Below are positions 7,875-16,525 of a stretch of DNA of 64,000 nucleotides, one piece after another (position 1 is the first letter of the stretch; each line of letters begins with the position of its first letter). The position numbers were made by a program, and so were the translations under genes. Below the pieces are notes generated by a model. It was not told where the DNA came from. It was given only the letters and a program-made list of their open reading frames with translations, and searched no databases. This stretch comes from JBBPYC01 sp965218765 (GTDB lineage: Bacteria; Pseudomonadota; Gammaproteobacteria; Burkholderiales; Burkholderiaceae_C): positions 1,364,001 to 1,428,000 of the forward strand of contig CBDCLU010000002.1 of the NCBI GenBank assembly GCA_965218765.1, given 5' to 3'.

Positions 7875-9173
7875 CTACGAGCAAGATAGCGCTCGGCTCA
7901 GCATGAGTGTGCGCTCAGCTCTGTTTTTGGTCAGGTCCGCAGCCCGTTCAAATTCGGCTCGTGCTTCTGCGCAACGGCCCAGCCGCACCAGCAGGTCGCC
8001 GCGCACGCCGGGCAGCAGGTGGTAACTGCCGAGCGCCGGGTCAGCGCGCAGCCGGTCGACGATTTCCAGCCCGACCGCTGCACCGAACGCCATGGAGACC
8101 GCCACTGCGCGATTGAGCTCCACCACCGGCGACGGCGCGACCGCAGCGAGCGTCTCGTAAAGCTCGGCGATGCGCGTCCAGTCGGTGCCAGCAGCACAGG
8201 CGGCACGCGCATGGCAGGCCGCAATCGACGCCTGCAGCGCATAGGGCCCGGGCGCCCGGGCCGTGCCGCGAGCCAGCGCGTCGGCCCGCGCGAGCGCCGC
8301 CAGTCCGTGTTCTATCGACGGCCGGTCCCACAGATCGCGGTCCTGCTGCATCAGCAGCACCGGTTCGCCGTCCGGACCGGTCCGCGCCGCGCTGCGCGAG
8401 TTCTGGATTTCCAGCAGCGCCAGCAGGCCCTGCGCTTCGCCTTGCTGCGGCATCAGCGCGGCCACCATGCGGGCCAGCCGCAGCGCCTCGTCGCACAGCG
8501 CAGGCCGCAGCCAGTCGCAGCCGGCGGTGGCCGCGTAGCCTTCGTTGAAGATGAGGTAGATCACCTCGAGCACGGCGGCGAGCCGCTCGCCGAGCCGATC
8601 CACCGCCGGCGCCTGGAACGGCACGCCGGCCTCTTTCAGGTTGCGCTTGGCGCGGACGATTCGCTGTGCGATGGTCGGCTCGGGCGCCAAAAATGCGCGC
8701 GCGATCTCCTCGGTCGACAGGCCGCCGAGCAAGCGCAACGTCAGCGCGACCCGCGCGTCGAACGACAGCACCGGGTGACAGGCGACGAACACGAGCCGCA
8801 GCAGGTCGTCGTCGATCGTGGCGGCGTCCTGGCTGCCGGGTGGTACGGGCGCGGCGTCCTGCAGCTGCGTCTCGAGCTCGAACGTGATTTCGCCTTCGCG
8901 CGCGGCCCAGACGTGTTGCCGGCGCAACCAGTCGATCGCGCGGTGCTTGGCGGTCTGCATCAGCCAGGCGCCCGGTTTGTCGGGCACGCCGGCCTGGGGC
9001 CAGCGCTCCAGCGCCGCGACCAGCGCGTCTTGTGCGAACTCTTCAGCCACGCCGATGTCGCGCACCATGCGCGCCAGCGCCCCGATGATGCGGCCCGATT
9101 CGGCACGCCAGACGGCATCGATCGCGCGCTGCGCGGGATGCGTGAGGCGCTCGGAATCGGGTGGCGACGACAT
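7875..9173 (-). CDS. ECF sigma factor of the SigJ/ECF42 type
   Basis: 432 residues from ATG 9173 (MSSPPDSERLTHPAQ). The N-terminal part is sigma region 2 (WRAESGRIIGALARMVRD, AEEFAQDALVAALERWP, PGAWLMQTAKHRAIDWLRR), then region 4 (LTLRLLGGLSTEEIARAFL, ERIVRAKRNLKEAG-like helix-turn-helix). The long C-terminal half (from about residue 190; VIYLIFNEGYAATAG onward) is the TPR-like extension typical of ECF42 sigma factors, which lack a linked anti-sigma factor and need this extension for activity. Family knowledge links ECF42 to DGPF/YCII proteins, and one lies at 10138-10494. The frame continues open to 9629 upstream but that part is not sigma-like. Confidence 0.9.
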   Translation of the reverse strand: MSSPPDSERLTHPAQRAIDAVWRAESGRIIGALARMVRDIGVAEEFAQDALVAALERWPQAGVPDKPGAWLMQTAKHRAIDWLRRQHVWAAREGEITFELETQLQDAAPVPPGSQDAATIDDDLLRLVFVACHPVLSFDARVALTLRLLGGLSTEEIARAFLAPEPTIAQRIVRAKRNLKEAGVPFQAPAVDRLGERLAAVLEVIYLIFNEGYAATAGCDWLRPALCDEALRLARMVAALMPQQGEAQGLLALLEIQNSRSAARTGPDGEPVLLMQQDRDLWDRPSIEHGLAALARADALARGTARAPGPYALQASIAACHARAACAAGTDWTRIAELYETLAAVAPSPVVELNRAVAVSMAFGAAVGLEIVDRLRADPALGSYHLLPGVRGDLLVRLGRCAEARAEFERAADLTKNRAERTLMLSRALSCS

Positions 9174-9359
9174 GGCACACGCAGTATCGCTGGGTCGGGG
9201 CAGGTCCGCAAAGCCGCACGACGGTGCCGGCACCACGCCGCTTCGGCCGCACAATCGCCGCTGGAACCGTGTTAGACGCAGCACGAACGAGACACGCACG
9301 CCAAGTCGGCCTGCGATCGGCCGTGGCCTTCGGCGCCGCCACCACATCCGGCCGATCCC

Positions 9360-9980
9360 ATGAACAGCACTACCGACGAAACCGCGCAAGCCGACCAGGA
9401 GAAGAACGACCCGGAAGGCGGCAAAGAAGTGCCCGGTGCCGGCGTGCTGCCCGCCGTGCCGCCGCCGCCAACGCGCCGCCGGCTCGGCCTCAAGCAGGAG
9501 CTGCTGCTGGCGTTCATGCCGACCGCGACGATCCTGCTGGTGCTCGCGTTCGTCGAAGCGCTCACGCAGCAGCGGCTGCTGTTCGCATCGCTTGCGTCCA
9601 GCGCGTTTTTGATCTATCTCGATCCGCAAAGCCGGGTCAACAGCGTGCGCACGCTGGCGGTGGCGCAGACGGGTGCAGCGGCGATCGGGCTGCTGACCTA
9701 CTGGCTGTTAGGCCCCGGCTACTGGGCCGCGGGCTCGGCGATGGTGCTGGCGATCATCGCGATGGTCTCACTCAACAGCATGCACCCGCCGGCGGTCGCC
9801 ACCGCGTTGAGTTTCGGCTTACGTGCGGGCGACCAGAGCAACGTGATGCTGTTCGCGATGGCCGTCGGCATGACGGCCGTGCTCTTGCTGCTGCAGCGCG
9901 CTGCCGTGCGGCTGGCCCGGCACGATGCGGCGAAGGAACTGGTGGAAGAACGTGCGGAGGAACGCGCCGCCGAGCGCTGA
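9360..9980 (+). CDS. HPP family membrane protein
   Basis: 206 residues. After a hydrophilic Pro-rich N-terminus of about 45 residues come four hydrophobic segments (LLLAFMPTATILLVLAFVE, LFASLASSAFLIYL, AAIGLLTYWLLG, AAGSAMVLAIIAMVSL) and the HPP motif in NSMHPPAVATAL. A charged tail ends the protein. HPP proteins are integral membrane proteins; some plant and cyanobacterial members have been linked to nitrite transport, but no such role can be claimed here. The gene is divergent from the sigma factor and separates it from the DGPF gene. Confidence 0.85.
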   Translation: MNSTTDETAQADQEKNDPEGGKEVPGAGVLPAVPPPPTRRRLGLKQELLLAFMPTATILLVLAFVEALTQQRLLFASLASSAFLIYLDPQSRVNSVRTLAVAQTGAAAIGLLTYWLLGPGYWAAGSAMVLAIIAMVSLNSMHPPAVATALSFGLRAGDQSNVMLFAMAVGMTAVLLLLQRAAVRLARHDAAKELVEERAEERAAER

Positions 9981-10137
9981 CGGCTGCCGGGCGGCAGGTG
10001 GCAGGTGGCAGGTAGGTCGCCGGCAACGTCGGGTCGCCTGCGCCGGCCTGAAATCTCCCATCCCGACCAGTGGACGCACCTCGACGGCCACCACGGCCTG
10101 ACCTCGCGACGAAACGGGATTCGCCGGTGTCGGCCAC

Positions 10138-10494
10138 TCATGCTTCGTGGCAAGGTCCGGTCTCGCGCACCTCCACCGTGCCCCAGCCTGCGGCTGGGCA
10201 CCGCGCGGCGATTTCGACGGCCTGCTCGAAGCTGTCGCATTCGATCAGAAAGAAGCCGCCGATCATCTCGCGCGCTTCGGTGAACGGGCCGTCGATCAGC
10301 CGGGTCTTGGCAGCGCGCCGCTGCACCCGCTTGCCCTGCCGATCCGGCCGCAGCGACTCCATCGCGAGCAGCCGGCCACGCGCTTCGAGTTCGGCGCCGA
10401 ACGCGCGCATCTGCTCGAACACCGCGTGGCCTTGTGCTTCGCTGCGCTCGGCGCGCTGGCCATGCGGCTCAAGGATCGTCAACAGGTAAGCCAT
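10138..10494 (-). CDS. YCII/DGPF-domain protein
   Basis: 118 residues from ATG 10494 (MAYLLTILEPHG). It has the YCII-related fold: an alpha-beta core with RLLAMESLRP and the family hallmark DGPF in RLIDGPFTEAREMIGGFFLIECDSFEQAVEIAARCP. DGPF proteins are regularly encoded beside ECF42 sigma factors and are regarded as their targets; the ECF42 gene here is 1 kb away on the same strand beyond the HPP gene. The biochemical role of the family is not established. Confidence 0.85.
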   Translation of the reverse strand: MAYLLTILEPHGQRAERSEAQGHAVFEQMRAFGAELEARGRLLAMESLRPDRQGKRVQRRAAKTRLIDGPFTEAREMIGGFFLIECDSFEQAVEIAARCPAAGWGTVEVRETGPCHEA

Positions 10495-10597
10495 GCGTTC
10501 ATCCTTTTCGTGACGGGAAGCCGAGGACTGTTGCCTCGGTGGAAAACAGCGCCAGCCAGAAGGAACAGCCACGGCGGCGCGATGCGAGCGGCGTGCC

Positions 10598-11473
10598 TCA
10601 AAACGGAAAGCCGACGATCGCCTTGATCGACAACGCGTCCGAACTTCCCGTGAGGCCGCGGCCGACGCCGAAATTGAAATCCCAGCCGCGCCCGCTCCAG
10701 TCGACCACCGCATACAGCGTGCTTGCCTGCTGGCCCGACGGCAACCGTTGCGACAGCGTGCCGATGCCTGCATAGTGCTCGAGGCCAAGCGCGAAGCCGC
10801 TGTCGCCGACCGTGCGCGCGATCTTGGTGGACAGGCCCAGCTCGGGCGAACGGCCGCGATAGCCGCCCGACAGGTCCCAGCCGAGCACCGGATTGACCGC
10901 GACCAGCCAGCGCGCATCGCGCCAACCCAGCATGCCGCGCAGCTCGAAGCCGTTGCGCGATTCGGAATAGCGCTGCGCGAGCCGCGACAGCTCGCCGTTC
11001 AGCCCGAAGAACCAGCCGCCGTGATCTTCCGAGTGCACCGGCACCCACTTGAGGCGCAGCTTGGCGCCGGCCAGCCGGAAGTCGCCGCCCGCATCGCGGC
11101 TGGCCGGCAGATACAGGCCGGCTTCGAAATCGCGCGTGAGACCGTAGGAGAACTCGGGCGTGACGCGAACGCCGCGGTCGGGCACCGATTCGCCGGCGTA
11201 GTCCGGCTGCGAGCGGCCGCGCGGCGTGGTGTTCAGGTGCAGTTCGAGGCCGAACTTGCCCGGCTCGTTGATGTCGTCGCTGTAGACCTGGATTTCGTCG
11301 TAGAGCGCGGCGTGGCAGTTGCCGAAAGCGCCCATCGTGACGGCGACCGTGGCTTGCAGCAGCCAGTCAGCATTTCGTCGATTGAGCAATGCTGGTGGCC
11401 CAGCGTTGGCGCGCAGGCCGTTGCCCGCGGCGCGGCGCCGGTCGCCAACGGATGCAGTGGATCGATGTTGCAT
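10598..11473 (-). CDS. Outer-membrane beta-barrel protein of unknown role
   Basis: Up to 291 residues. The N-terminal 30-45 residues are doubtful; a signal-like stretch (WLLQATVAVTMGAFGNCHA) ends at about residue 55, so the true start is probably an alternative codon near 11390. The mature part alternates short aromatic-rich strands (FSYGLTRDFEAGLYLPAS, LAGAKLRLKWVPVH, GGWFFGLNGELS, NGFELRGMLGWRD, GWDFNFGVGRGLTG) and ends in Phe (IVGFPF), the classic sorting signal of an outer-membrane barrel. It resembles the broad phenol-pathway/transporter-like barrel group; no substrate can be inferred. Confidence 0.72.
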   Translation of the reverse strand: MQHRSTASVGDRRRAAGNGLRANAGPPALLNRRNADWLLQATVAVTMGAFGNCHAALYDEIQVYSDDINEPGKFGLELHLNTTPRGRSQPDYAGESVPDRGVRVTPEFSYGLTRDFEAGLYLPASRDAGGDFRLAGAKLRLKWVPVHSEDHGGWFFGLNGELSRLAQRYSESRNGFELRGMLGWRDARWLVAVNPVLGWDLSGGYRGRSPELGLSTKIARTVGDSGFALGLEHYAGIGTLSQRLPSGQQASTLYAVVDWSGRGWDFNFGVGRGLTGSSDALSIKAIVGFPF

Positions 11474-11648
11474 GCGGTTGCCGCGCCCGAGGGCCGGCCA
11501 ATAATGAGGGCTTGCGCGCTTGGGTGGCCATTCGTCGGCGCGCTGGTCGCAAACGATGATGCTACCTTTTTGCTAGCTGACAATGAGGGCGGCTCCAGCG
11601 CCTGCGGCACATTTTTCTTGAAATTTCGGGCACGAGAGGTTGGCGACC

Positions 11649-12107
11649 ATGATGAACATTCAAACAAGTGCCAGGCAAGTTCTCCTTGCGCCGGCCATGG
11701 TGCTGGCACTGGCCGGCTGCGCAGACAAGACGCTGGCGATCGGCAATCTGTACCAGCGGCTCGGCGGCGAGGCATCGGTGGCCAGGATCGTCGACGACTT
11801 CATCGTCAATGTGCAGGAGGATGCGCGCATCAAGGAACAATTTGTGCGCACCGATCTGCCCCGGTTCAAGACCGCGCTGGCCGCGCAGATCTGCGAACTC
11901 GGCGGCGGTCCCTGCACCTACACCGGACCGTCGATGCGCACCGCGCACCAGGGCATGAAGATCACGAACGTCGAGTTCGACGCGTTCATCGGCGACCTTG
12001 CGAAGGCGCTGGACCGGCACGGTGTCGATCCGGGCGATCAGCGCGAACTGCTGTTCAAGCTGGAGGCGATGCGCATCGACGTGATGGCGCTGGACGCGGG
12101 CGGCTGA
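11649..12107 (+). CDS. Truncated hemoglobin (group 1) with lipoprotein signal
   Basis: 152 residues from ATG 11649 (a TTG 9 bases earlier is in frame); GAGAGG lies upstream. The N-terminus is a signal peptide with lipobox LAGC, so the protein should be anchored in the periplasm. The rest is a truncated globin: LYQRLGGEASVARIVDDFI, FKTALAAQICELGGGPCTYTG, and MRTAHQGMKI, where the His is the proximal haem ligand. Group 1 globins bind O2 or NO; a role in NO or oxygen chemistry at the envelope is inference. Closely convergent with the CoA-transferase operon. Confidence 0.85.
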   Translation: MMNIQTSARQVLLAPAMVLALAGCADKTLAIGNLYQRLGGEASVARIVDDFIVNVQEDARIKEQFVRTDLPRFKTALAAQICELGGGPCTYTGPSMRTAHQGMKITNVEFDAFIGDLAKALDRHGVDPGDQRELLFKLEAMRIDVMALDAGG

Positions 12108-12119
12108 TGCGCAGCGCCG

Positions 12120-12761
12120 CTACTGCAGCAACGGTGCGCCGGTCTTTTGCTGCAGCGTCTCACGCGTGACGCCCGGGGCCAGCTCGACGATCTTCAGGCC
12201 TTGCTCGGTCACGTCGAGCACGCCCAAGTCCGTGATGATCCGGTCCACCACGCCGACGCCGGTCAGCGGCAAGGTGCAGTCCTGCAGGATCTTCAAGTCC
12301 TCGCCGCCATCCTTCTTGCGCGCGACGTGCTCCATCAGCACGATCACGCGCTTGACGCCGGCCACCAGGTCCATCGCGCCGCCCATGCCCTTGACCATCT
12401 TGCCGGGGATCATCCAGTTGGCGAGGTCGCCTTTTTCGCTGACCTGCATCGCACCCAGGATCGACAGGTTGATCTTGCCGCCGCGGATCATCGCGAAGCT
12501 GTCGTGGCTGCCGAAGATGCTCGAGCCTGGCAGCGTGGTGACAGTCTGCTTGCCCGCGTTGATCAGGTCCGGGTCGATGGTGGCCTCGGTCGGAAACGGG
12601 CCGATGCCGAGCATGCCGTTTTCCGACTGCAGCCAGACCTCCTTATCCTTCGGCACGAAGTTCGCGACCAGGGTCGGGATGCCGATGCCGAGGTTCACAT
12701 AGAAGCCGTCTTCGAGTTCCTGCGCGGCGCGCGCCGCCATCTGGTCTTGCGTCCAAGGCAT
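12120..12761 (-). CDS. 3-oxoacid CoA-transferase subunit B
   Basis: 213 residues from ATG 12761 (MPWTQDQMAARAAQELEDG), the normal family start; a TTG at 12770 is also in frame. The catalytic Glu lies in LQSENGMLGIGP, the site that forms the glutamyl-CoA thioester. Other signatures are NLGIGIPTLVANFVP and GGAMDLVAGVKRVIVLMEH. With subunit A it moves CoA from succinyl-CoA to a 3-oxoacid such as acetoacetate or 3-oxoadipate; the window does not decide between them. GGAG lies 10 bases before the start and subunit A ends 5 bases upstream. Confidence 0.93.
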   Translation of the reverse strand: MPWTQDQMAARAAQELEDGFYVNLGIGIPTLVANFVPKDKEVWLQSENGMLGIGPFPTEATIDPDLINAGKQTVTTLPGSSIFGSHDSFAMIRGGKINLSILGAMQVSEKGDLANWMIPGKMVKGMGGAMDLVAGVKRVIVLMEHVARKKDGGEDLKILQDCTLPLTGVGVVDRIITDLGVLDVTEQGLKIVELAPGVTRETLQQKTGAPLLQ

Positions 12762-12766
12762 TTTCT

Positions 12767-13474
12767 TCAAGCTCCTGCTTTCGTGGAAAGGGTGCGCTTT
12801 TCGATGCGCTTCTCGGGAGAAGCATTCAGCACGATGCGGTGCACGTAGATGCCGGCCAGGTGCACGTCGTCGGGTGCGAGTTCACCGACCTCGACGATCC
12901 TTTCGACTTCGACGATGCAGACCTTGCCCGACATGGCGGCGGCCGGGTTGAAGTTGCGCGCCGTGAGGTTGAAGCGCAGGTTGCCGCTCTTGTCGGCGAT
13001 GTCGGCCTTCACGAGCGCGACGTCTGCCACCAGGGATCGCTCCATCAGATACTGCTCGCCGTCGAACTCGCGCACTTCCTTGCCTTCGGCGACCAGGGTG
13101 CCGACGCCGGTCTTGGTGAAGAACGCGGGGATGCCGGCGCCGCCCGCGCGCAGCTTCTCGGCCAATGTGCCCTGCGGTGTGAATTCGAGTTCGAGTTCGC
13201 CGGCCAGGTACTGCCGTTCGAACTCCTTGTTCTCGCCCACGTAGCTTGCGATCATGCGTTTGATCTGATGGGTTTTGAGCAAGATGCCAAGACCGAAGTC
13301 ATCGACGCCCGCATTGTTCGAGATGCAGGTCAACTCCTTTGCGCCACTGTCGTGCACCGCCTGGATCAGCGCCTCCGGAATGCCGCACAGGCCGAAGCCG
13401 CCGACGGCCAGCATCTGGCCGTCCTGCACCAGGCCCTTGATGGCCTCATCGGCCGATGGAAAAATTTTGTTCAC
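12767..13474 (-). CDS. 3-oxoacid CoA-transferase subunit A
   Basis: 235 residues from GTG 13474 (VNKIFPSADEAIKGL), preceded by GGAG at 8 bases. The family glycine-rich CoA-binding loop is GGFGLCGIPEALI at about residue 25, followed by ELTCISNNAGVDDFGLG and FFTKTGVGTLVAEGKE. Closest in character to ScoA/PcaI-type alpha subunits. First gene of the two-gene operon with subunit B. Upstream is 218 bases shared with the divergent serS, so the promoters of both must lie there. Confidence 0.93.
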   Translation of the reverse strand: MNKIFPSADEAIKGLVQDGQMLAVGGFGLCGIPEALIQAVHDSGAKELTCISNNAGVDDFGLGILLKTHQIKRMIASYVGENKEFERQYLAGELELEFTPQGTLAEKLRAGGAGIPAFFTKTGVGTLVAEGKEVREFDGEQYLMERSLVADVALVKADIADKSGNLRFNLTARNFNPAAAMSGKVCIVEVERIVEVGELAPDDVHLAGIYVHRIVLNASPEKRIEKRTLSTKAGA

Positions 13475-13692
13475 TCGAGGTGCTCCATTCGGTGGTGGTC
13501 TTCTGTGTTGACAGCCCGCTACGATACTACGCAATGCATGCGGCTTTGCCGCCCACGCGCCCTGAGGCGATGCCCCTGAGCCGATGCATACGGCGGTCCG
13601 GCGAATCGGCGTGTCCGATCTGCCCAAAGTCGCGCAGGCGCCCCGTCCGCACCTGCGCCGTGCCGTCAAAACCCATTACCGGAATTGTTGCC

Positions 13693-15036
13693 ATGCTGGA
13701 CATACTGCTGCTCCGAAAAGACCTGCCGTCGGCGGTCGCCCGGCTTGAAACCCGCCGCCTGCCACAGACGTTCTTGAACATCGAGGCGTTCGAGTTGCTC
13801 GAATCCGAGCGCAAGGCGCTGCAGACGCGCACCGAGGAACTGCAGGCGCGCCGCAACGCTTTAAGCAAGCAGATCGGCCAGCTGAAAGGCCGCGGCGAGT
13901 CGGCCGACGATGCACAGCGCGAAGTCGCGCAGATGAAAGACGAGTTGAGCACCTCCGGCACGCGGTTGGAAGCGATTCAGGCCGAGCTGCTGTCGATGCT
14001 CGAAGCGGTGCCGAATCTGCCGTCGCCAAGCGTGCCGGTGGGTGCGGGCGAAGCCGACAATGTCGAGCTGCGCCGCTGGAGCCCGGTCGAAGGCCCGGGC
14101 GGCAGCCCGGCCGCGATGAGCTTCACGCCGCGCGATCATGTGGACCTGGGCCAGCCGCTCGGGCTCGACCTGGAGCTCGGTGTGAAGCTGTCGGGCGCGC
14201 GCTTCGCGGTCATGAAAGGCCCGATAGCCCGGCTGCATCGCGCACTGGCCGCGTTCATGATCGACCTGCAGACCAGTGAGCACGGCTACCTGGAGTGCGC
14301 GCCCCCCTACATCGTGAACGCCGAATCGCTGCGCGGCACCGGCCAGTTGCCGAAGTTCGAAGCAGACCTGTTCGCAGCGAAGAAAGGCGGTCAGGAAAGC
14401 ACGGAGGAAGCGCCGGACCAAACGCCGCTCTACCTGATCCCGACCAGCGAAGTGCCGCTCACGAATTTCGTGCGCGACACGGTGCTGTCCGAATCCGAGC
14501 TGCCGATCAAACTGACTGCGCACACGCCCTGCTTCCGCTCCGAGGCCGGCTCCTACGGCCGCGACACGCGCGGCATGATCCGCCAGCATCAGTTCGACAA
14601 GGTGGAGATGGTGCAGATCGTGCATCCGTCCACCAGCGATCGGGTGCTCGAAGACATGACCGCGCATGCCGAAGCCGTGTTGCAGCGGCTCGAACTGCCC
14701 TATCGCGTGGTGGCGCTGTGCACGGGAGACCTCGGCTTCGGCGCGGCGAAGACGCACGACCTCGAAGTCTGGCTGCCTGCGCAAAGCACCTACCGCGAGA
14801 TCAGCTCGGTCAGCAACTGCGAAGCGTTTCAGGCGCGCCGGCTACAGGCACGCTTCAAGAACGCGCAGGGAAAAAACGAGCTCGTGCACACGCTGAACGG
14901 CTCGGGCCTGGCGGTCGGCCGCACGCTGGTTGCGGTGCTGGAGAACTATCAGAATGCGGATGGCTCGATCCGCGTGCCCAAAGTGTTGCTGCCTTACCTG
15001 GGCGGCACCGAACTGCTGAAACGCGCAGCCGGCTAG
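13693..15036 (+). CDS. serS: Seryl-tRNA synthetase
   Basis: 447 residues from ATG 13693 (MLDILLLRKDLPSAVARLETR). It charges tRNA-Ser and tRNA-Sec. The N-terminal 110 residues form the long antiparallel coiled-coil arm that grips the variable arm of tRNA-Ser (ESERKALQTRTEELQARRNALSKQIG). Class II catalytic motifs follow: motif 2 in TPCFRSEAGSYGRDTRGMIRQHQFDKVEM and motif 3 in NGSGLAVGRTLVAVLENYQ. Length is normal. Opposite-strand ORFs here are shadows. Confidence 0.97.
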   Translation: MLDILLLRKDLPSAVARLETRRLPQTFLNIEAFELLESERKALQTRTEELQARRNALSKQIGQLKGRGESADDAQREVAQMKDELSTSGTRLEAIQAELLSMLEAVPNLPSPSVPVGAGEADNVELRRWSPVEGPGGSPAAMSFTPRDHVDLGQPLGLDLELGVKLSGARFAVMKGPIARLHRALAAFMIDLQTSEHGYLECAPPYIVNAESLRGTGQLPKFEADLFAAKKGGQESTEEAPDQTPLYLIPTSEVPLTNFVRDTVLSESELPIKLTAHTPCFRSEAGSYGRDTRGMIRQHQFDKVEMVQIVHPSTSDRVLEDMTAHAEAVLQRLELPYRVVALCTGDLGFGAAKTHDLEVWLPAQSTYREISSVSNCEAFQARRLQARFKNAQGKNELVHTLNGSGLAVGRTLVAVLENYQNADGSIRVPKVLLPYLGGTELLKRAAG

Positions 15037-15041
15037 CGCCT

Positions 15042-15076
15042 GCCGGCGTGCCGGCGTGCCGGCGTGCCGGCGTGCC
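15042..15076. repeat. 8-bp tandem repeat downstream of serS
   Basis: Four perfect copies of GCCGGCGT (15042-15073) plus a partial fifth. GCCGGC is self-complementary, so the array could also fold. It fills the gap between serS and the convergent VOC gene. A second 8-bp GC-rich array occurs at 33811-33874. Confidence 0.9.
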
Positions 15077-15077
15077 A

Positions 15078-15449
15078 TCAGACCATGCAGAACGCGCAGA
15101 TCTTGTGGCCGTCCAGATCCCGGAAATAGGCGCCGTAGAAGCTGGTACCGCGCAGGCCCGGCGCGCCGTCATCGGTCGCGCCCAGCGCCAGTGCCTTGGC
15201 ATGCAGCGCATCGACCTGTGCTTGGTCTGCCATCGGCAGCGCGATCATGGTGCCGTTGCCGACCGTCGCGGGCTCGCCGTCGTACGGCTTGATGACGCCG
15301 AACAACGGCTTGCCCTTGGCGTTGCCCCAACCCTGCCCGCGACCGAGGAAGTCGGTCACCTTGCGGCCACCGATGACACTGAAGAGTGCGTCATAGAACG
15401 CAACAGCGCGCGGCAAGTCGTTGCTGCCAAGGGTGGTGTAGCCGATCAT
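15078..15449 (-). CDS. VOC (glyoxalase/bleomycin-resistance fold) protein
   Basis: 123 residues. Starts MIGYTTLGSNDLPRAVAFYDALF, the opening strand and helix of a VOC module, and ends GTSFYGAYFRDLDGHKICAFC. The last part carries the metal-ligand/substrate region (RDLDGHK). One domain pair, so probably a homodimer. The substrate cannot be inferred. The 3' end abuts the 8-bp repeat array. Confidence 0.85.
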   Translation of the reverse strand: MIGYTTLGSNDLPRAVAFYDALFSVIGGRKVTDFLGRGQGWGNAKGKPLFGVIKPYDGEPATVGNGTMIALPMADQAQVDALHAKALALGATDDGAPGLRGTSFYGAYFRDLDGHKICAFCMV

Positions 15450-15550
15450 GGGTATGGGTCTGTTTCGGTGCAGTTTGAGGGCGATGCGGCTGCAGCTTGG
15501 CAGCCGTTCGGGATGAGGACTTTAACCGGCGCACCAGGTGCGCATGCAGC

Positions 15551-16492
15551 TCACGCAAGCGCCGGCAGCCGCGCCCGTTCATCATGCACCGCGAGCCGGC
15601 CCAGCAGGTGCTCGAGCTCGGCGCGCGTGGTGGCCGACAGCGCGGCGGCCGGCGCACGCAGCGCGGCACTCGTCAGCAGGCCCCGCCGCATCAGCAGGTA
15701 CTTGCGCACGGACAACCCGAGGCCGGGCTGCTGCTCGTAGCGCAGCAGCGGCAGGTGCGCATCGAACAGGTCGTGCGCCGGCTCCCGCTGCCCGGCGCGC
15801 GACAGCCGCACCACGTCGGCAAGCATGTCCGGAAACGCATAGCCGGTGTTCGCGCCGTCGGCACCGCGCTCCATCTCGTAGTCCAGAAACAGCCCGTTGT
15901 TGCCACAAAGGATCGCCAGATGGCGCATGCCGGCATCGCGTTCGAACCCGCGCAGTGCAGAAATTTTTTCCAGCCCCGGCCAGTCTTCATGCTTGAGCAT
16001 CACGCAGGACGGCAGCTCGAGGGCAATGCGCCGGATCACGGCCGGCGACATCTGCACCGAGAACGTGAGCGGATAGTCCTGCAGCGCAAACGGCACGTCG
16101 GCCCCGATCGCGGCCACCGCCTGCCGGTAGTAGCCGACGATCTGCTCGTCGGTGCGCAGGGTTGAAGGCGGCGCGATCATCACGCCGGCGGCACCGGCCG
16201 CCATCACCTCGGTGCTCAGCTCCCGCATCGCCGCGAAGCCCGGCGCCGATACGCCGACGATCACGGGCAGTGCCGATGCACGGCGGATCATGCGCACCGC
16301 CACTGCAACGCTCTCGGCATGCGTGAGCTTGGGCGCTTCGCCGAGCTGTCCGAGCACCGTGATGCCGTCAGCGCCGATCTGCCGATAGAAATCGACGAGC
16401 CGGTCGATCGAATCGACGTCGATCCGGCCGTCATCGAAAAACGGTGTCGGGGCGATCGGGTAAACGCCACGCGCATCGGAAGTCAGTCGCAT
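15551..16492 (-). CDS. DapA-family aldolase/lyase
   Basis: 313 residues. A TIM-barrel of the dihydrodipicolinate synthase/N-acetylneuraminate lyase family: GVYPIAPTPFFDDGRIDVDSIDRLVDFY at the N-terminus, GADGITVLGQLGEAPKLT (variant of the GTTGE loop) and the Schiff-base Lys in CVMLKHEDWPG at about residue 165. The usual active-site Tyr may be that of LQDYPLTFS. Its position at the end of a TauD-TRAP block suggests a catabolic 2-oxoacid lyase rather than lysine biosynthesis; the substrate is unknown. Confidence 0.87.
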   Translation of the reverse strand: MRLTSDARGVYPIAPTPFFDDGRIDVDSIDRLVDFYRQIGADGITVLGQLGEAPKLTHAESVAVAVRMIRRASALPVIVGVSAPGFAAMRELSTEVMAAGAAGVMIAPPSTLRTDEQIVGYYRQAVAAIGADVPFALQDYPLTFSVQMSPAVIRRIALELPSCVMLKHEDWPGLEKISALRGFERDAGMRHLAILCGNNGLFLDYEMERGADGANTGYAFPDMLADVVRLSRAGQREPAHDLFDAHLPLLRYEQQPGLGLSVRKYLLMRRGLLTSAALRAPAAALSATTRAELEHLLGRLAVHDERARLPALA

Positions 16493-16525
16493 CGGGTGTC
16501 TCCAGTCGCAGGTGTCGTCGCGCCG

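Noticed and set aside
9174..9629. In-frame 152-codon extension of the ECF sigma factor
   Set aside because: Lies antisense to the HPP gene and is low-complexity Arg/His-rich; sigma region 2 begins just after ATG 9173.
9990..10014. GGCAGGT-type direct repeats after the HPP gene
   Set aside because: Three short intergenic copies with no link to a gene start or stop signal.
10748..12169. 473-codon open frame on the plus strand
   Set aside because: Overlaps the outer-membrane barrel gene (antisense) and the globin gene (other frame); no domain character.
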